Assembly: GCA_947564735.1 (NCBI GenBank)
Contig: CANOEC010000019.1
Coordinates: forward strand, 1 to 64,000
Direction of reading: 5' to 3'
DNA length: 64,000 nucleotides
Source of the DNA: an uncultured Lachnospiraceae bacterium
GTDB taxonomy: Bacteria; Bacillota; Clostridia; Lachnospirales; Lachnospiraceae
In this document: one piece after another, positions 32,973 through 41,750 of the stretch
How positions within the stretch are numbered: the stretch's first letter is position 1
How the letters are laid out: each line of letters starts with the position of its first letter
The notes under the pieces: model-generated
What the model was told of the DNA's origin: nothing
Database searches by the model: none
Seen by the model: only the letters and a program-made list of their open reading frames with translations
Position numbers and translations under genes: made by a program

Positions 32973-33902
32973 ATGAAACCGGTTTATGTGATTAATGGTT
33001 TTCTGGAGAGCGGTAAAACCGAGTTTATTACCTATACGCTGTCGCAGCCGTACTTTCAGGTGAGAGGCAAAACATTGTTAATTTTATGTGAAGAAGGCGA
33101 GAATGAGTATGATGACAAGCTGCTGCGGTTGAGCCGTACAGAGTTAGAACTCATCGAGGATGAGAAGGATTTTAATCCGGCGAGACTGATTGAATTGGAG
33201 AAAAAACATAAGCCGGAGCGCATTATCATCGAATATAATGGTATGTGGAATTATAAAGAGATGAAGCTGCCGTGGCATTGGAGGATTGAGCAGCAGATTA
33301 CTACGATTGATGCCTCTACTTTTCCTATGTATTTTACAAATATGAAATCTCTTCTTGCGGAGCAGATTCGGGCATCGGAGATGATTATTTTCAACCGTTG
33401 CGACGGCGTGGAGGACTTAGGCAGTTATAAGAGGAATATCAAGGCAATTAATCAGAAGGCGGAGATTGTGTTTGAGGATTCCAACGGGGAGATTAATGAA
33501 ATTATGGAAGAAGATCTTCCGTATGATTTAAAAGCCCCTGTTATCGAGCTGGATAATGAGGGGTACGGTATCTGGTATCTGGATTCGTTAGATCATTTGG
33601 AGCGTTATGAAGGTAAGACAGTGCAGTTTACCGGTATGGTGTTAAAGCCGAAGGATTTCCCGCAGGATTATTTTGTACCGGGTAGAATGGCGATGACGTG
33701 TTGTGCGGATGACATGGCATTTTTGGGCTTTGCGTGCGAGTACGATAAGACGGATAAGCTTACCGATAAACAGTGGGTGAAAGTGACTGCCAAAGTAGCA
33801 AAAGAATATTTTGCCGATTACCAAGGGGAGGGACCGGTTCTTCATGCGATAAGTGTAGAACATACGAAGGCTCCTAAGGAGGAGATTATCAGTTTCACTT
33901 AG
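32973..33902 (+). CDS. CobW-like GTPase fused to a YcgQ/DUF1980-like C-terminus
   Basis: A 309-residue protein. The N-terminal part is a COG0523-like P-loop domain with GFLESGKT (9-16) but no CxCC motif, so it may not bind metal in the usual way. The last about 100 residues (VQFTGMVLKPKDFP, then FVPGRMAMTCCADDMAFLGFACEY, shown in parts) resemble the C-terminal domain of the YcgQ/TIGR03943 proteins, which I recall as partners of YcgR and zinc-linked in Bacillus. AGGAAGGG precedes the ATG. It directly follows a metallochaperone-type relative, which supports a joint role in metal, probably zinc, supply. The domain match is from memory. Confidence 0.7.
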   Translation: MKPVYVINGFLESGKTEFITYTLSQPYFQVRGKTLLILCEEGENEYDDKLLRLSRTELELIEDEKDFNPARLIELEKKHKPERIIIEYNGMWNYKEMKLPWHWRIEQQITTIDASTFPMYFTNMKSLLAEQIRASEMIIFNRCDGVEDLGSYKRNIKAINQKAEIVFEDSNGEINEIMEEDLPYDLKAPVIELDNEGYGIWYLDSLDHLERYEGKTVQFTGMVLKPKDFPQDYFVPGRMAMTCCADDMAFLGFACEYDKTDKLTDKQWVKVTAKVAKEYFADYQGEGPVLHAISVEHTKAPKEEIISFT

Positions 33903-33947
33903 GCTGCGGTGGGGATGGAAGATACAGGTAGTGCTGTATAGGAAATG

Positions 33948-33988
33948 GCAAGGCACATAAACGAAATCGTTATGTGCCTTGCGTTTTT
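33948..33988 (+). terminator. Strong terminator
   Basis: A perfect 13-bp stem GCAAGGCACATAA/TTATGTGCCTTGC followed by GTTTTT, 45 nt after the CobW-like gene. It closes the metal-related region. Confidence 0.9.
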
Positions 33989-34008
33989 GGTTAACATAAA
34001 TGTATAAG
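33979..34008 (+). promoter_or_regulatory. Candidate promoter of the S4-domain gene
   Basis: TTGCGT (33979-33984) and TATAAG (34003-34008), 18-nt spacer, overlapping the end of the preceding terminator. Confidence 0.4.
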
Positions 34009-34031
34009 ATGAAAATGTGATTGGAAATAAT

Positions 34032-34796
34032 ATGCCGGACGAGAAAGATTTGCAACGATTACAGAAACGTCTGCTGGAACTGGCAGAGCGTTCATACAAT
34101 CAGAATATATATACATTTACTGCGTTTCTTGGACTCTCAGAACAGCAGGCATTCTATGAAATCCAGCGCAAAGTAGCGTATGCAGGGTATGGCATGGAGG
34201 GCGGAAGCCCTTTGTGTGAGCGCAGGATAATAAGATTTGGTCTGCCGGATATGCTGGGATATGAGGAAGCATATCCTATCAAATGTTTGCGGATTGAGCC
34301 ACAGGCGCCAAAATTTGCCGAGAGTCTTTCACATAGAGACTTTCTGGGCGCGATAATGAATCTGGGGATTGAGCGCGATACGGTAGGCGATATCTTTGTA
34401 GAGGACAAGGCGGCAGTTGTTTTTTGTCTGGACAGTATAGCTGATTATCTGATTGAGAACTTGGAACAGGTCAGGCATACCCGTGTCGGATGTACGGCGG
34501 CTGATGCGGCGGAACAGCTTTCCTCTCCGGAAAAGGAACAGGTCTCGTTGTCTGTAACATCTGCTAGAATTGACACGGTAATCTCAAAATTATACAATAT
34601 AGCTAGGAGCCAGAGCGTGGAGCTTTTTAAAAGCGGACGCGTCTATGTGAATGGCAGACTGACGGAAAATAACAGTTATGCCCTAAAAACAGGAGATGGC
34701 GTGACTGTGAGAGGCTTTGGCAGATTTTACTATATCGGTGAACTGGGGCAGACGCGCAAGGGGAAGATAAGAGCCGGCGTTGAAGTGTACCGATGA
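34032..34796 (+). CDS. YlmH-like S4-domain RNA-binding protein
   Basis: A 254-residue protein. The N-terminal region resembles the YlmH family, and an S4 RNA-binding domain occupies about residues 180-245 (SARIDTVISKLYNIARSQ, then FKSGRVYVNGRLT). YlmH-type proteins bind ribosomal RNA or stalled ribosomal complexes and are usually near division genes; here it is not. The start is uncertain: ATG 34032 with a weak GGAAAT, or GTG 34017. Followed by the CmpB-like gene with an 18-nt gap. Confidence 0.82.
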   Translation: MPDEKDLQRLQKRLLELAERSYNQNIYTFTAFLGLSEQQAFYEIQRKVAYAGYGMEGGSPLCERRIIRFGLPDMLGYEEAYPIKCLRIEPQAPKFAESLSHRDFLGAIMNLGIERDTVGDIFVEDKAAVVFCLDSIADYLIENLEQVRHTRVGCTAADAAEQLSSPEKEQVSLSVTSARIDTVISKLYNIARSQSVELFKSGRVYVNGRLTENNSYALKTGDGVTVRGFGRFYYIGELGQTRKGKIRAGVEVYR

Positions 34797-34814
34797 GATA
34801 AGGGAGATAGGTTT

Positions 34815-35747
34815 ATGATTCACTATAAGGCATTTCAATGGTTATTTTTCTTTTATATGTACTGTTTTTTGGGGTGGTGTTTTGAGTCGGCATATGTGTC
34901 GGCAAAGTCGAAAAAGCTGGTGAACAGAGGGTTCATGAGGGGACCGTTTCTGCCTCTGTATGGGAGCGGCGCGATAATGATGCTTGTTGTTTCCATGCCG
35001 TTTCAGGATAATATACTGCTGACTTATGTAGCGGGAGTCATCGGTGCGACGGCATTAGAATATGTAACGGGTGTTACGATGGAGGCGCTTTTTAAAGTCA
35101 GATATTGGGATTATTCCAATCAGCGGTTTCAATTTCAAGGGCATATTTGTCTGTCCTCCTCTCTTGCATGGGGATTTTTGACTATTTTGATGACAAGAGT
35201 GATACATCGTCCGATCGAGCAGTTTGTATTGTCGATTCCGGGTAATGTCCTCTTTTATCTGACAGCGTTTCTTACGGTATATATTGTTGCGGACTTTACG
35301 TTAGCTTTTAAGGCGGCATTGGATTTGCGGGATATTCTCATAAAAATGCAGAAGGTACGGGAGGAGATGGAGCGGATGCAGCGCCGTCTGGATGTGATTC
35401 TTGCCTTCAACAATGAGGAGAAAGAACAGAAAAAGCAGGAGAGGGAGCTTACGATATCTGAGCTGAGTCTTAGCTTGAAGCAGCGGTTTGCAGGCTTGAA
35501 AGAAAGTATACAGGCGATGCCTTCAGCGTACGGGGAGGGGATTCGGGAAGAGATTGCCGAGCTTCGCGGTAAGTTCAGTCATTATCCGGATCCGCAGAAG
35601 AACTACAAGGATATGCTTGATTTCTATAAGCGGGATATGATTCGCAATAATCCGACGATGGCGTCCAGAAAGTTCAAAGGTTCTTTGGAAGAGCTAAAGA
35701 ATATCGCAGTGCGAAGGAAAGAACAGAAAGAGACAGATGAAGGATAA
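34815..35747 (+). CDS. CmpB-like putative ABC transporter membrane protein
   Basis: A 310-residue membrane protein of the ABC_trans_CmpB family: hydrophobic helices at about residues 6-26, 40-60, 65-85, 108-128 and 140-165, with conserved CFLGWCFES and NRGFMRGPFLPLYGSG. The C-terminal 130 residues are charged and probably coiled coil (KMQKVREEMERMQRRLD). The family's biochemical role is not known. GGGAGATAGG precedes the ATG. Confidence 0.78.
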   Translation: MIHYKAFQWLFFFYMYCFLGWCFESAYVSAKSKKLVNRGFMRGPFLPLYGSGAIMMLVVSMPFQDNILLTYVAGVIGATALEYVTGVTMEALFKVRYWDYSNQRFQFQGHICLSSSLAWGFLTILMTRVIHRPIEQFVLSIPGNVLFYLTAFLTVYIVADFTLAFKAALDLRDILIKMQKVREEMERMQRRLDVILAFNNEEKEQKKQERELTISELSLSLKQRFAGLKESIQAMPSAYGEGIREEIAELRGKFSHYPDPQKNYKDMLDFYKRDMIRNNPTMASRKFKGSLEELKNIAVRRKEQKETDEG

Positions 35748-35797
35748 AAAGCGGATGAAACATAAACTAACGATTGAAATACAAAATGGCAGATAAC

Positions 35798-35842
35798 ATA
35801 ACGGGTAATATGCAAGAAGGCATATTACCCGTTATCTCTTTC
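35798..35842 (+). terminator. Terminator shared by convergent genes
   Basis: A perfect 16-bp stem ATAACGGGTAATATGC/GCATATTACCCGTTAT with a 6-nt loop, then TCTCTTTCT. The right arm overlaps the last codons of the minus-strand PHP gene. Confidence 0.75.
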
Positions 35843-36661
35843 TAATAAAATATATTTTGATTTATGCCGTCTGTTGGAACGGATGGATTCGATGATATGG
35901 TTTTCCATCAGTTCAAGATTTCTGGATTTGCGGCGCAGCAGGGCGGAAGCCTTATTGTAGAACCAGAAGGAATATACGAGTACTTTATTGGCTCTGCCCA
36001 GCTTGGCTTTGGTCGTATGTTCATAATGATTGCCACCGACGATTGTTGCTTTGCCGGAGCGGATATAGTTGATTAAGCCGGTCTCATCGGTAATGTGATC
36101 CTGCAAAATGGTATAGCCAAAGCCAACTCCGTCCGCTTTATGCGAGTCGCTGCCGCCGAAACAGGGCAGGTTATATTCTTTGGCAAGCCGCATTGCCCGC
36201 ATATTGGAATCGGCGTCTTCGCATGCATTGAAGCCCTCAATGAAATCAAATTTGCGAAAGATGCTTCCGGCAATTTTACCGCGGAGCGTATTGCGTATGC
36301 TTAGGAACTTTTCACCGCATGGATGGGCGGGACCGATGATGCCGCCGTAATGGTGTACAATTTCGATTAACAGCATGACGGGAAGACCGCGCAGTTCCAG
36401 AATCGGAAGTTTCACATGGGAAGGCATGACAATCAGCATATGCCCGGCATCTATCGTGTCGTATTCAATGCCCTTGAGTACGACAAAATCTTTGGGCTTG
36501 TGAGAAAGCTTCTGATAATAGCGGTACGCCTTGTAGGAGTCGTGATCCGTAATCATCATGCCGTGAAATCCTCTTTGTTTTAAAATATCTATGTTCTCCA
36601 ACAATTCCAGCTTACAATCGGGTGAGCCTTCCTTGGTGTGACAATGCATGTCAAGTTTCAT
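35825..36661 (-). CDS. PHP-domain metal-dependent phosphoesterase
   Basis: A 278-residue PHP-superfamily hydrolase. The four metal-binding segments are visible: DMHCHTKEG at the N-terminus, ITDHDSYKAY, GPAHPCGE and GGSDSHKADG. Substrates of stand-alone PHP proteins range from 3'-phosphoadenosine phosphate to RNA ends, so the role is open. The ATG at 36661 follows AAAGGGGA; a longer reading frame back to 36844 crosses the promoter region of the trp T-box and is unlikely. Confidence 0.85.
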   Translation of the reverse strand: MKLDMHCHTKEGSPDCKLELLENIDILKQRGFHGMMITDHDSYKAYRYYQKLSHKPKDFVVLKGIEYDTIDAGHMLIVMPSHVKLPILELRGLPVMLLIEIVHHYGGIIGPAHPCGEKFLSIRNTLRGKIAGSIFRKFDFIEGFNACEDADSNMRAMRLAKEYNLPCFGGSDSHKADGVGFGYTILQDHITDETGLINYIRSGKATIVGGNHYEHTTKAKLGRANKVLVYSFWFYNKASALLRRKSRNLELMENHIIESIRSNRRHKSKYILLERDNG

Positions 36662-36837
36662 GTCATAGCATCCCCTTTTAGTTGATAACAAATCATGCAT
36701 CGATATTCTGAAATATCCGGTGCACAAATTGTATTCTACCCTTTTTGCAGAGAAATTGCTATAGATTTCACAGATTTTTAAAGGAATAACGCTGGGATTT
36801 TTTGGAAACATTTTGAAATGAATGCATAAATTAAGTA

Positions 36838-36866
36838 TTGACAATTCCTTTCAGATGGATTATTGT
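36838..36866 (+). promoter_or_regulatory. Promoter of the trp T-box leader
   Basis: Perfect -35 TTGACA (36838-36843), 17-nt spacer and -10 TATTGT (36861-36866), directly before the T-box leader. Divergent from the PHP gene. Confidence 0.75.
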
Positions 36867-36872
36867 ATAAAA

Positions 36873-37155
36873 AAACCTGTGAGAAAGAGGAGTAGGAACA
36901 AAGAAACTGGTGCAGAGAGCCGCGGCTGGTGGAAAGCGGTACAGGATTTGTTTTGAATGGGCTTTCGAGGCTGACCTGAAATAACAGTAGGAGTCGGCGG
37001 GAACCGCGCCCGTTATCAATGCGGCATGTATATATCGGGAACGATTTGTATGTGAGAAGAGGTGGACGTTATTTTACGATGCGTCAATTTGAGTGGTACC
37101 GCGATAATAATTTAGTTTATTACCGTCTCAGACAATTGTCTGGGGCGTTTTTTTT
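36873..37155 (+). promoter_or_regulatory. T-box riboswitch, specifier TGG (Trp)
   Basis: A tRNA-sensing leader. Stem I base GAAAG/CTTTC (36883-36887, 36962-36966) encloses an internal loop with AGTA on the left and GAATGG on the right, placing TGG (36958-36960) as specifier codon for tRNA-Trp. The distal loop carries the GGTGG-type motif. The T-box sequence GAGTGGTACCGCG (37091-37103) would bind the uncharged tRNA end. The terminator CGTCTCAGAC/GTCTGGGGCG (37124-37147) with eight T ends the leader. An ATG (Met) reading shifted by one base is possible but does not fit the genes. Confidence 0.9.
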
Positions 37156-37244
37156 GTATATGGGCAGGGACATGACTTTCTGAATCTGTTTATATACGCA
37201 GAATATCAGTATTTGAAATGAGAATTTCAGAATGGAGGAAAATT

Positions 37245-38300
37245 ATGAAAAAAAGAAAAACAGCAATGGCGACGGTGTTGATGGCGGCGGTTATGCTTGC
37301 CGGATGTGGAGCAGCAAAGGAGACAACGGGTGCAGAGGATGCAGCGGTAAAGGATGCGGCAGACGGTGCGGTTTATAAAGTCGGGATTGTGCAGTTCGTG
37401 GACGATGCTTCGTTGAATCAGATTGAAGCGGCAATTGAAAAGGAGCTGGATGCAAAAGCGGCAGAATTGGGTGTGACATTTAATTATAGTGATTATATGT
37501 ATAACGGTCAGGCGGATTCAACAGTTTTGAACCAGATTGCATCGGAACTGGTTGCGTCTAAGGTGGATGTGATTGTTCCGATCGCAACGCCGGCAGCAAT
37601 GATTATGCAGAATGCGACAGAGGAGAACCAGATACCTGTTGTATTTTCAGCAGTATCTGACCCTGTAGGGGCAGGACTTGTGGCGAGTATAGAGGAGCCG
37701 GGGTCCAATATTACGGGAACATCCGATGCTTTGAATACAGAGGCGGTGTTAGACTTGATTGTGACGGCTAATCCGGATATTAAAAAAATAGGTCTGCTGT
37801 ATAATAAGAGCGAGGATGCATCCAAAGCTCCGGTAGAGACGGCTAAAAATTATTGTGAAGCCAAAGGAATAGAAGTGATAGAGAAGACAGGAACAACCAA
37901 TGACGAGATTTCTCTTGCGGCTGATGCTTTGATTTCCGGTGGTGCGGAAGCGGTATTTACGCCTACGGATAATACGGTTATGACGGCTGAACTGGCAATT
38001 TATGAGAAGTTTATTGAAGCCGGGGTGCCGCATTATGGCGGGGCAGATTCCTTTGCACTGAACGGGGCGTTTCTCGGTTACGGGGTGAATTATGAAGAAC
38101 TTGGCACAGCAACGGCGGATATGATTGTGGAGGTTCTCGTAAATGGTGCAAGCCCGGCGTCTCTGCCAGTGGTTATGTTGGATAACGGTATTGCGACCGT
38201 GAATACCGAAACGGCGCAGGCGATAGGAATCGATTACAGTATACTTGCAGACAAATGCGCGGAGTTAAAGGAGATTGTCACGGCAAAAGAATTTGAGTAA
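37245..38300 (+). CDS. trpX: ABC substrate-binding lipoprotein, TrpX type
   Basis: A 351-residue binding protein of the COG2984 family. The signal MKKRKTAMATVLMAAVMLAGC ends in the lipobox LAGC. Mature-domain signatures include VGIVQFVDDASLNQIE, DVIVPIATPAAM and VVFSAVSDPVGAGLV. The family is linked to tryptophan uptake where T-box leaders with a Trp specifier precede it, as here; the leader and gene set trpXYZ together support tryptophan. GGAGG lies before the ATG at 37245. Confidence 0.85.
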   Translation: MKKRKTAMATVLMAAVMLAGCGAAKETTGAEDAAVKDAADGAVYKVGIVQFVDDASLNQIEAAIEKELDAKAAELGVTFNYSDYMYNGQADSTVLNQIASELVASKVDVIVPIATPAAMIMQNATEENQIPVVFSAVSDPVGAGLVASIEEPGSNITGTSDALNTEAVLDLIVTANPDIKKIGLLYNKSEDASKAPVETAKNYCEAKGIEVIEKTGTTNDEISLAADALISGGAEAVFTPTDNTVMTAELAIYEKFIEAGVPHYGGADSFALNGAFLGYGVNYEELGTATADMIVEVLVNGASPASLPVVMLDNGIATVNTETAQAIGIDYSILADKCAELKEIVTAKEFE

Positions 38301-38358
38301 AGCTATAGAATCCGGATAGTTATGATGCGTTTGCAGCGAACGATGAAAAGAGGTCAGT

Positions 38359-39321
38359 ATGGAATCGGTATTTACATTTTCAATTTTACAAAGTGCCTTG
38401 GAATTGGGATTTATATATTCTCTGGTAGCACTGGCATTATTTATATCCTTTAGTATTCTAAATATAGCGGATTTATCTACGGACGGCTGTTTTACGCTCG
38501 GTTGTGCGGTGGGCGCCATGGTCACCATGTCGGGGCATCCGTTTTTGGCATTGCCGGCGGCTATGGCAGCCGGAGTCTGTTCCGGTTTTGTCACTGCTTT
38601 CTTACAGACGAAAATGGGGGTGCCGTCTATTCTTGCGGGTATTATTGTCAATACGGGGCTATATACCGTAAATATTGCAGTGATGGACTTTTCCTCCAAT
38701 GTGAATCTGTTTGGCTGTGATACGATATTTAGTCTGGCAAAGGAAGTATCCTCGGCGGACTGGTATGGCAACTGCTATAAGATAGCAATTGTGGCGGCGG
38801 CTGTTTTGATTGTGGGTGTTATTCTTGCATGGTTTCTCAATACGCGGCTGGGATTATCCATCCGCGCAACGGGGGATAATGAATATATGGTACGCGCATC
38901 CAGTATCAATCCGGTTTTTACAATTACGGTCGGGCTATGTGTGTCCAATTCGCTGACAGCCTTGTCTGGGGCAGTTTTGGCGCAGTATCAGAAATCCTGT
39001 GACATTAATCTGGGCACGGGGATGGTGACAATTGCGCTTGCAAGTCTGATTATCGGAGAAACGATTATTGGTAAAGGCAGTATGTTTAAGAGAGTAGTCG
39101 GGGTGATTTTGGGAAGCTGCCTGTATCGTTTTATTGTGGCAGTTGCTTTGCGCCTGAATGTGCCGGCGGAGTGTCTGAAGCTGGTCTCGGCATTGATTGT
39201 GGCATTTGCGATTGCATTTCCCTATCTGAAGGGTCAGGCAGCGTTTTATAAGTCCCACAGAATACATGGCAGATTGGGAGCAAACAACGGAAAGGGCGGT
39301 GATGGTAATGTTGACGCTTAA
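38359..39321 (+). CDS. trpY: ABC permease, TrpY type
   Basis: A 320-residue inner-membrane permease of the branched-chain/BPD type 2 superfamily with about eight hydrophobic helices and the segment STDGCFTLGCAVGAM typical of the class. It would form the tryptophan channel with TrpX and TrpZ. AAGAGG precedes the ATG; the trpZ start lies within its last codons. Confidence 0.83.
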   Translation: MESVFTFSILQSALELGFIYSLVALALFISFSILNIADLSTDGCFTLGCAVGAMVTMSGHPFLALPAAMAAGVCSGFVTAFLQTKMGVPSILAGIIVNTGLYTVNIAVMDFSSNVNLFGCDTIFSLAKEVSSADWYGNCYKIAIVAAAVLIVGVILAWFLNTRLGLSIRATGDNEYMVRASSINPVFTITVGLCVSNSLTALSGAVLAQYQKSCDINLGTGMVTIALASLIIGETIIGKGSMFKRVVGVILGSCLYRFIVAVALRLNVPAECLKLVSALIVAFAIAFPYLKGQAAFYKSHRIHGRLGANNGKGGDGNVDA

Positions 39322-40108
39322 AACGGTTTCAAAGACATTTTATCCCGGTACGGTCAATGAGAAGAAAGCATTAGAACGTGTAAATCTGGAATTGTCCAAG
39401 GGGGATTTCGCAACCATAGTGGGAAGCAACGGTGCCGGGAAATCCACATTATTTAATGCAATTACCGGTTCATTTTATGTGGATGAGGGTCAGATCATTC
39501 TGGCGGGCGAAGACATTACTTACCGCAGGGAACATATCCGAAGCAAGGTAATCGGACATCTCTTTCAAGATCCCATGAAAGGGTCTGCGCCTCATATGAG
39601 TATCGAGGAGAATATGGCGTTGGCGTATCTGCGTGCATCCACTTCTTCCCATGCATATTTCAGCCGGATTAGTAAAAAAGATAAACGGGTATTCAGGGAA
39701 CAACTGGCGCTCTTAAATATGGGATTAGAGGACAGGATGAAGCAGCCGGTAGGTCTTTTGTCCGGAGGGCAGAGACAGGCGCTTACTTTGTTGATGGCGA
39801 CAATGGTAACACCAAAAATACTGCTCCTTGATGAGCATACGGCGGCGCTTGACCCGGCAACGGCGCAGAAAGTACTCGAATTAACGCGAACCATTGTGGC
39901 GGAACGCGGAATCACCTGTCTGATGGTGACGCATAATATGCATCAGGCATTGGAGCTTGGCAACCGGACATTGATGATGGACAGGGGGCGCATCGTACTT
40001 GACATTCGAGGTGAGGAGAGAAAGAAAATGACAGTGGACGACTTGCTTGCGAGATTCAGGGAGCAGGCAGGGGAAGGACTTGATAATGACAGGATTTTAC
40101 TTTCATAG
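39308..40108 (+). CDS. trpZ: ABC ATP-binding protein, TrpZ type
   Basis: A 266-residue ATPase: Walker A GSNGAGKST, signature LLSGGQRQALTL, Walker B ILLLDEHTAALDP, where His replaces the usual Pro after Glu, and the H-loop MVTHNM. It overlaps trpY by 14 nt. The ATG at 39308 is preferred for spacing from GGAAAGGGCGG. Powers the TrpXY uptake system. Confidence 0.87.
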   Translation: MLTLKTVSKTFYPGTVNEKKALERVNLELSKGDFATIVGSNGAGKSTLFNAITGSFYVDEGQIILAGEDITYRREHIRSKVIGHLFQDPMKGSAPHMSIEENMALAYLRASTSSHAYFSRISKKDKRVFREQLALLNMGLEDRMKQPVGLLSGGQRQALTLLMATMVTPKILLLDEHTAALDPATAQKVLELTRTIVAERGITCLMVTHNMHQALELGNRTLMMDRGRIVLDIRGEERKKMTVDDLLARFREQAGEGLDNDRILLS

Positions 40109-40132
40109 AAGAAAATAGGCGGAGCATTCTCT

Positions 40133-40162
40133 AAATCGTCGCTGCAGAGCGGCGATTTTTTT
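40133..40162 (+). terminator. Terminator of the trpXYZ operon
   Basis: An 11-bp stem AAATCGTCGCT/AGCGGCGATTT (one G-U), GCAG loop and seven T in a row counting the stem end. Confidence 0.88.
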
Positions 40163-40170
40163 GTGTTATA

Positions 40171-40205
40171 GGACAAGATAATCTGCGAAGCAGATTTTCT
40201 TGTCA
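40171..40205. repeat. Palindromic repeat, copy 2
   Basis: GACAAGATAATCTGC-GAA-GCAGATTTTCTTGTC: a 15-bp stem with one T-T mismatch. Its central 25 nt align with the hairpins at 19822 and 59075 with changes on both arms. Confidence 0.65.
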
Positions 40206-40230
40206 TAACTTGGACAAAGGTTCATATATT
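40203..40230 (+). promoter_or_regulatory. Candidate sigma-E promoter of spoIIIA
   Basis: TCATAAC (40203-40209), 13 nt, then CATATATT (40223-40230), close to the sigma-E pattern (ATA-type -35, CATA-type -10). spoIIIA is sigma-E dependent in studied spore formers. The leader before the ribosome binding site would be very short, so this is tentative. Confidence 0.35.
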
Positions 40231-40249
40231 GAGATAAGGGGGAATGGAG

Positions 40250-41194
40250 ATGCGGTCTGAAGAGGTATTATACATGTTTCCGGATGCTATGCGCCGCCGT
40301 TTTGAAAAGGTGGCAGAACAGGCGGATAAACTGCAGGAAATCAGACTTCGTGTCAATGTACCGCCAACGGCGCTGATTGATAACAGGGAATGGTTTGTGG
40401 ATTGGGAGGGCAGTCTTGTGGACATGCCGCCGTGCGGGGCGGATAACAGACCGGAAGAACTGGAGCTGCTCTTGAAGCATCTTTGCCAATATTCCATATA
40501 TGCTTTTGCGGATGAAATACGCCAAGGCTTTATGACGATACAGGGCGGTCACCGGATTGGACTTGCCGGGCAGGTGATTCTGGAAGAGGACAATAGGATA
40601 CGCAATTTAAAATACATACGTTATTTAAATATTCGGATGGCACATGAAATCAAAGGGGTTTCCGATTCGATTCTGCAGAAACTGTATCACAAAAGCGGAG
40701 AAGTGTGCAATACACTTTTGATTTCCCCACCGGGCTGTGGAAAAACGACGATGTTAAGGGATATTATCAGAAATGTTTCCAACGGTACAAGATACGGAAC
40801 GGGAAAGAATGTCAGCGTGGTAGACGAGCGGTCAGAGATTGCGGGAAGTTATCTGGGGATTGCACAGAATGATGTGGGGATTCGCACGGACGTGCTGGAC
40901 GGCTGTCCTAAGAGAGAGGGCATGATGATGCTGATTCGTGCCATGGCGCCCCAAGTGCTGGCGGTGGACGAACTGGGGAGCGAAGAAGATTTGCAGGCAC
41001 TTAGTTTGGCAAGCGGATGCGGGTGTAAATTGATTGCTACCATTCACGGCGCTTCCCTGCAGGAAATAGGAAATAAGAAATACATGCGTCATGTGATAGA
41101 AGATAGGTTATTTGAGCGTTATCTTGTGCTCAAAAAACAAAACGGATGTTGTGTGGTAGAGGGAATCTATGATAAAGAAGGGGTAAGATGCTGA
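40250..41194 (+). CDS. spoIIIAA: Stage III sporulation protein AA (ATPase)
   Basis: A 314-residue secretion-type ATPase of the SpoIIIA-SpoIIQ channel, which links mother cell and forespore during engulfment. Walker A is SPPGCGKTT, the Walker B-type segment VLAVDELGS, with VVDERSEIAG between. It acts on the mother-cell face of the membrane. The ATG at 40250 suits AAGGGGGA better than that at 40244. Overlaps spoIIIAB (ATGCTGA). Confidence 0.95.
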   Translation: MRSEEVLYMFPDAMRRRFEKVAEQADKLQEIRLRVNVPPTALIDNREWFVDWEGSLVDMPPCGADNRPEELELLLKHLCQYSIYAFADEIRQGFMTIQGGHRIGLAGQVILEEDNRIRNLKYIRYLNIRMAHEIKGVSDSILQKLYHKSGEVCNTLLISPPGCGKTTMLRDIIRNVSNGTRYGTGKNVSVVDERSEIAGSYLGIAQNDVGIRTDVLDGCPKREGMMMLIRAMAPQVLAVDELGSEEDLQALSLASGCGCKLIATIHGASLQEIGNKKYMRHVIEDRLFERYLVLKKQNGCCVVEGIYDKEGVRC

Positions 41195-41706
41195 AATTAG
41201 CGGGAATCCTGTGTATTCTGGCAGGATGTATGGGGTGGGGAGCCGGTAAAATCGGAGAAGAACGGCGCAGAGTATGGCATCTGCGGGAAGTTATCCGGAT
41301 CATGAAAAGGATTCAGTCAGAGATGGTTTATGGAAAGCATACCCTTCCAGAAATCTGTCTGATTCTGGCAGAATACAGCGCTGTGCCATATCAGACCTGT
41401 TTTATGGAGATATACGAACAGACTAAGCAAAGAGACGGCAGTTGTCTGACGAAAAGCTGGCAACGGCAGATGGGACAGTGTATGAGAGATATTCCGCTTG
41501 TCGGGGAGGAAAAGGAAATTCTGGTCAATCTGCCATGCAATCTGGGCATGTCGGAAGAAACGCAGCAGGCAGACGGAATTGCTCAGTCTATGGACTTGCT
41601 TGAGCGAAGATGCAGGCAGGCGGAGGATGAGTATGCGGGGAAATCAAAAATGATATTCAGCGTCAGTCTGCTTACCGGGATATTTCTGACGATTCTGGTG
41701 CTATAG
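41188..41706 (+). CDS. spoIIIAB: Stage III sporulation protein AB
   Basis: A 172-residue protein with an N-terminal hydrophobic segment, a helical soluble middle related to GspF-type proteins, and a C-terminal membrane helix (MIFSVSLLTGIFLTILVL). Part of the SpoIIIA channel base. Its start overlaps the spoIIIAA stop. Confidence 0.9.
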   Translation: MLKLAGILCILAGCMGWGAGKIGEERRRVWHLREVIRIMKRIQSEMVYGKHTLPEICLILAEYSAVPYQTCFMEIYEQTKQRDGSCLTKSWQRQMGQCMRDIPLVGEEKEILVNLPCNLGMSEETQQADGIAQSMDLLERRCRQAEDEYAGKSKMIFSVSLLTGIFLTILVL

Positions 41707-41750
41707 CAGTCACACTGAGGCATACGAAATACATCGGAATGGAGGACGAG

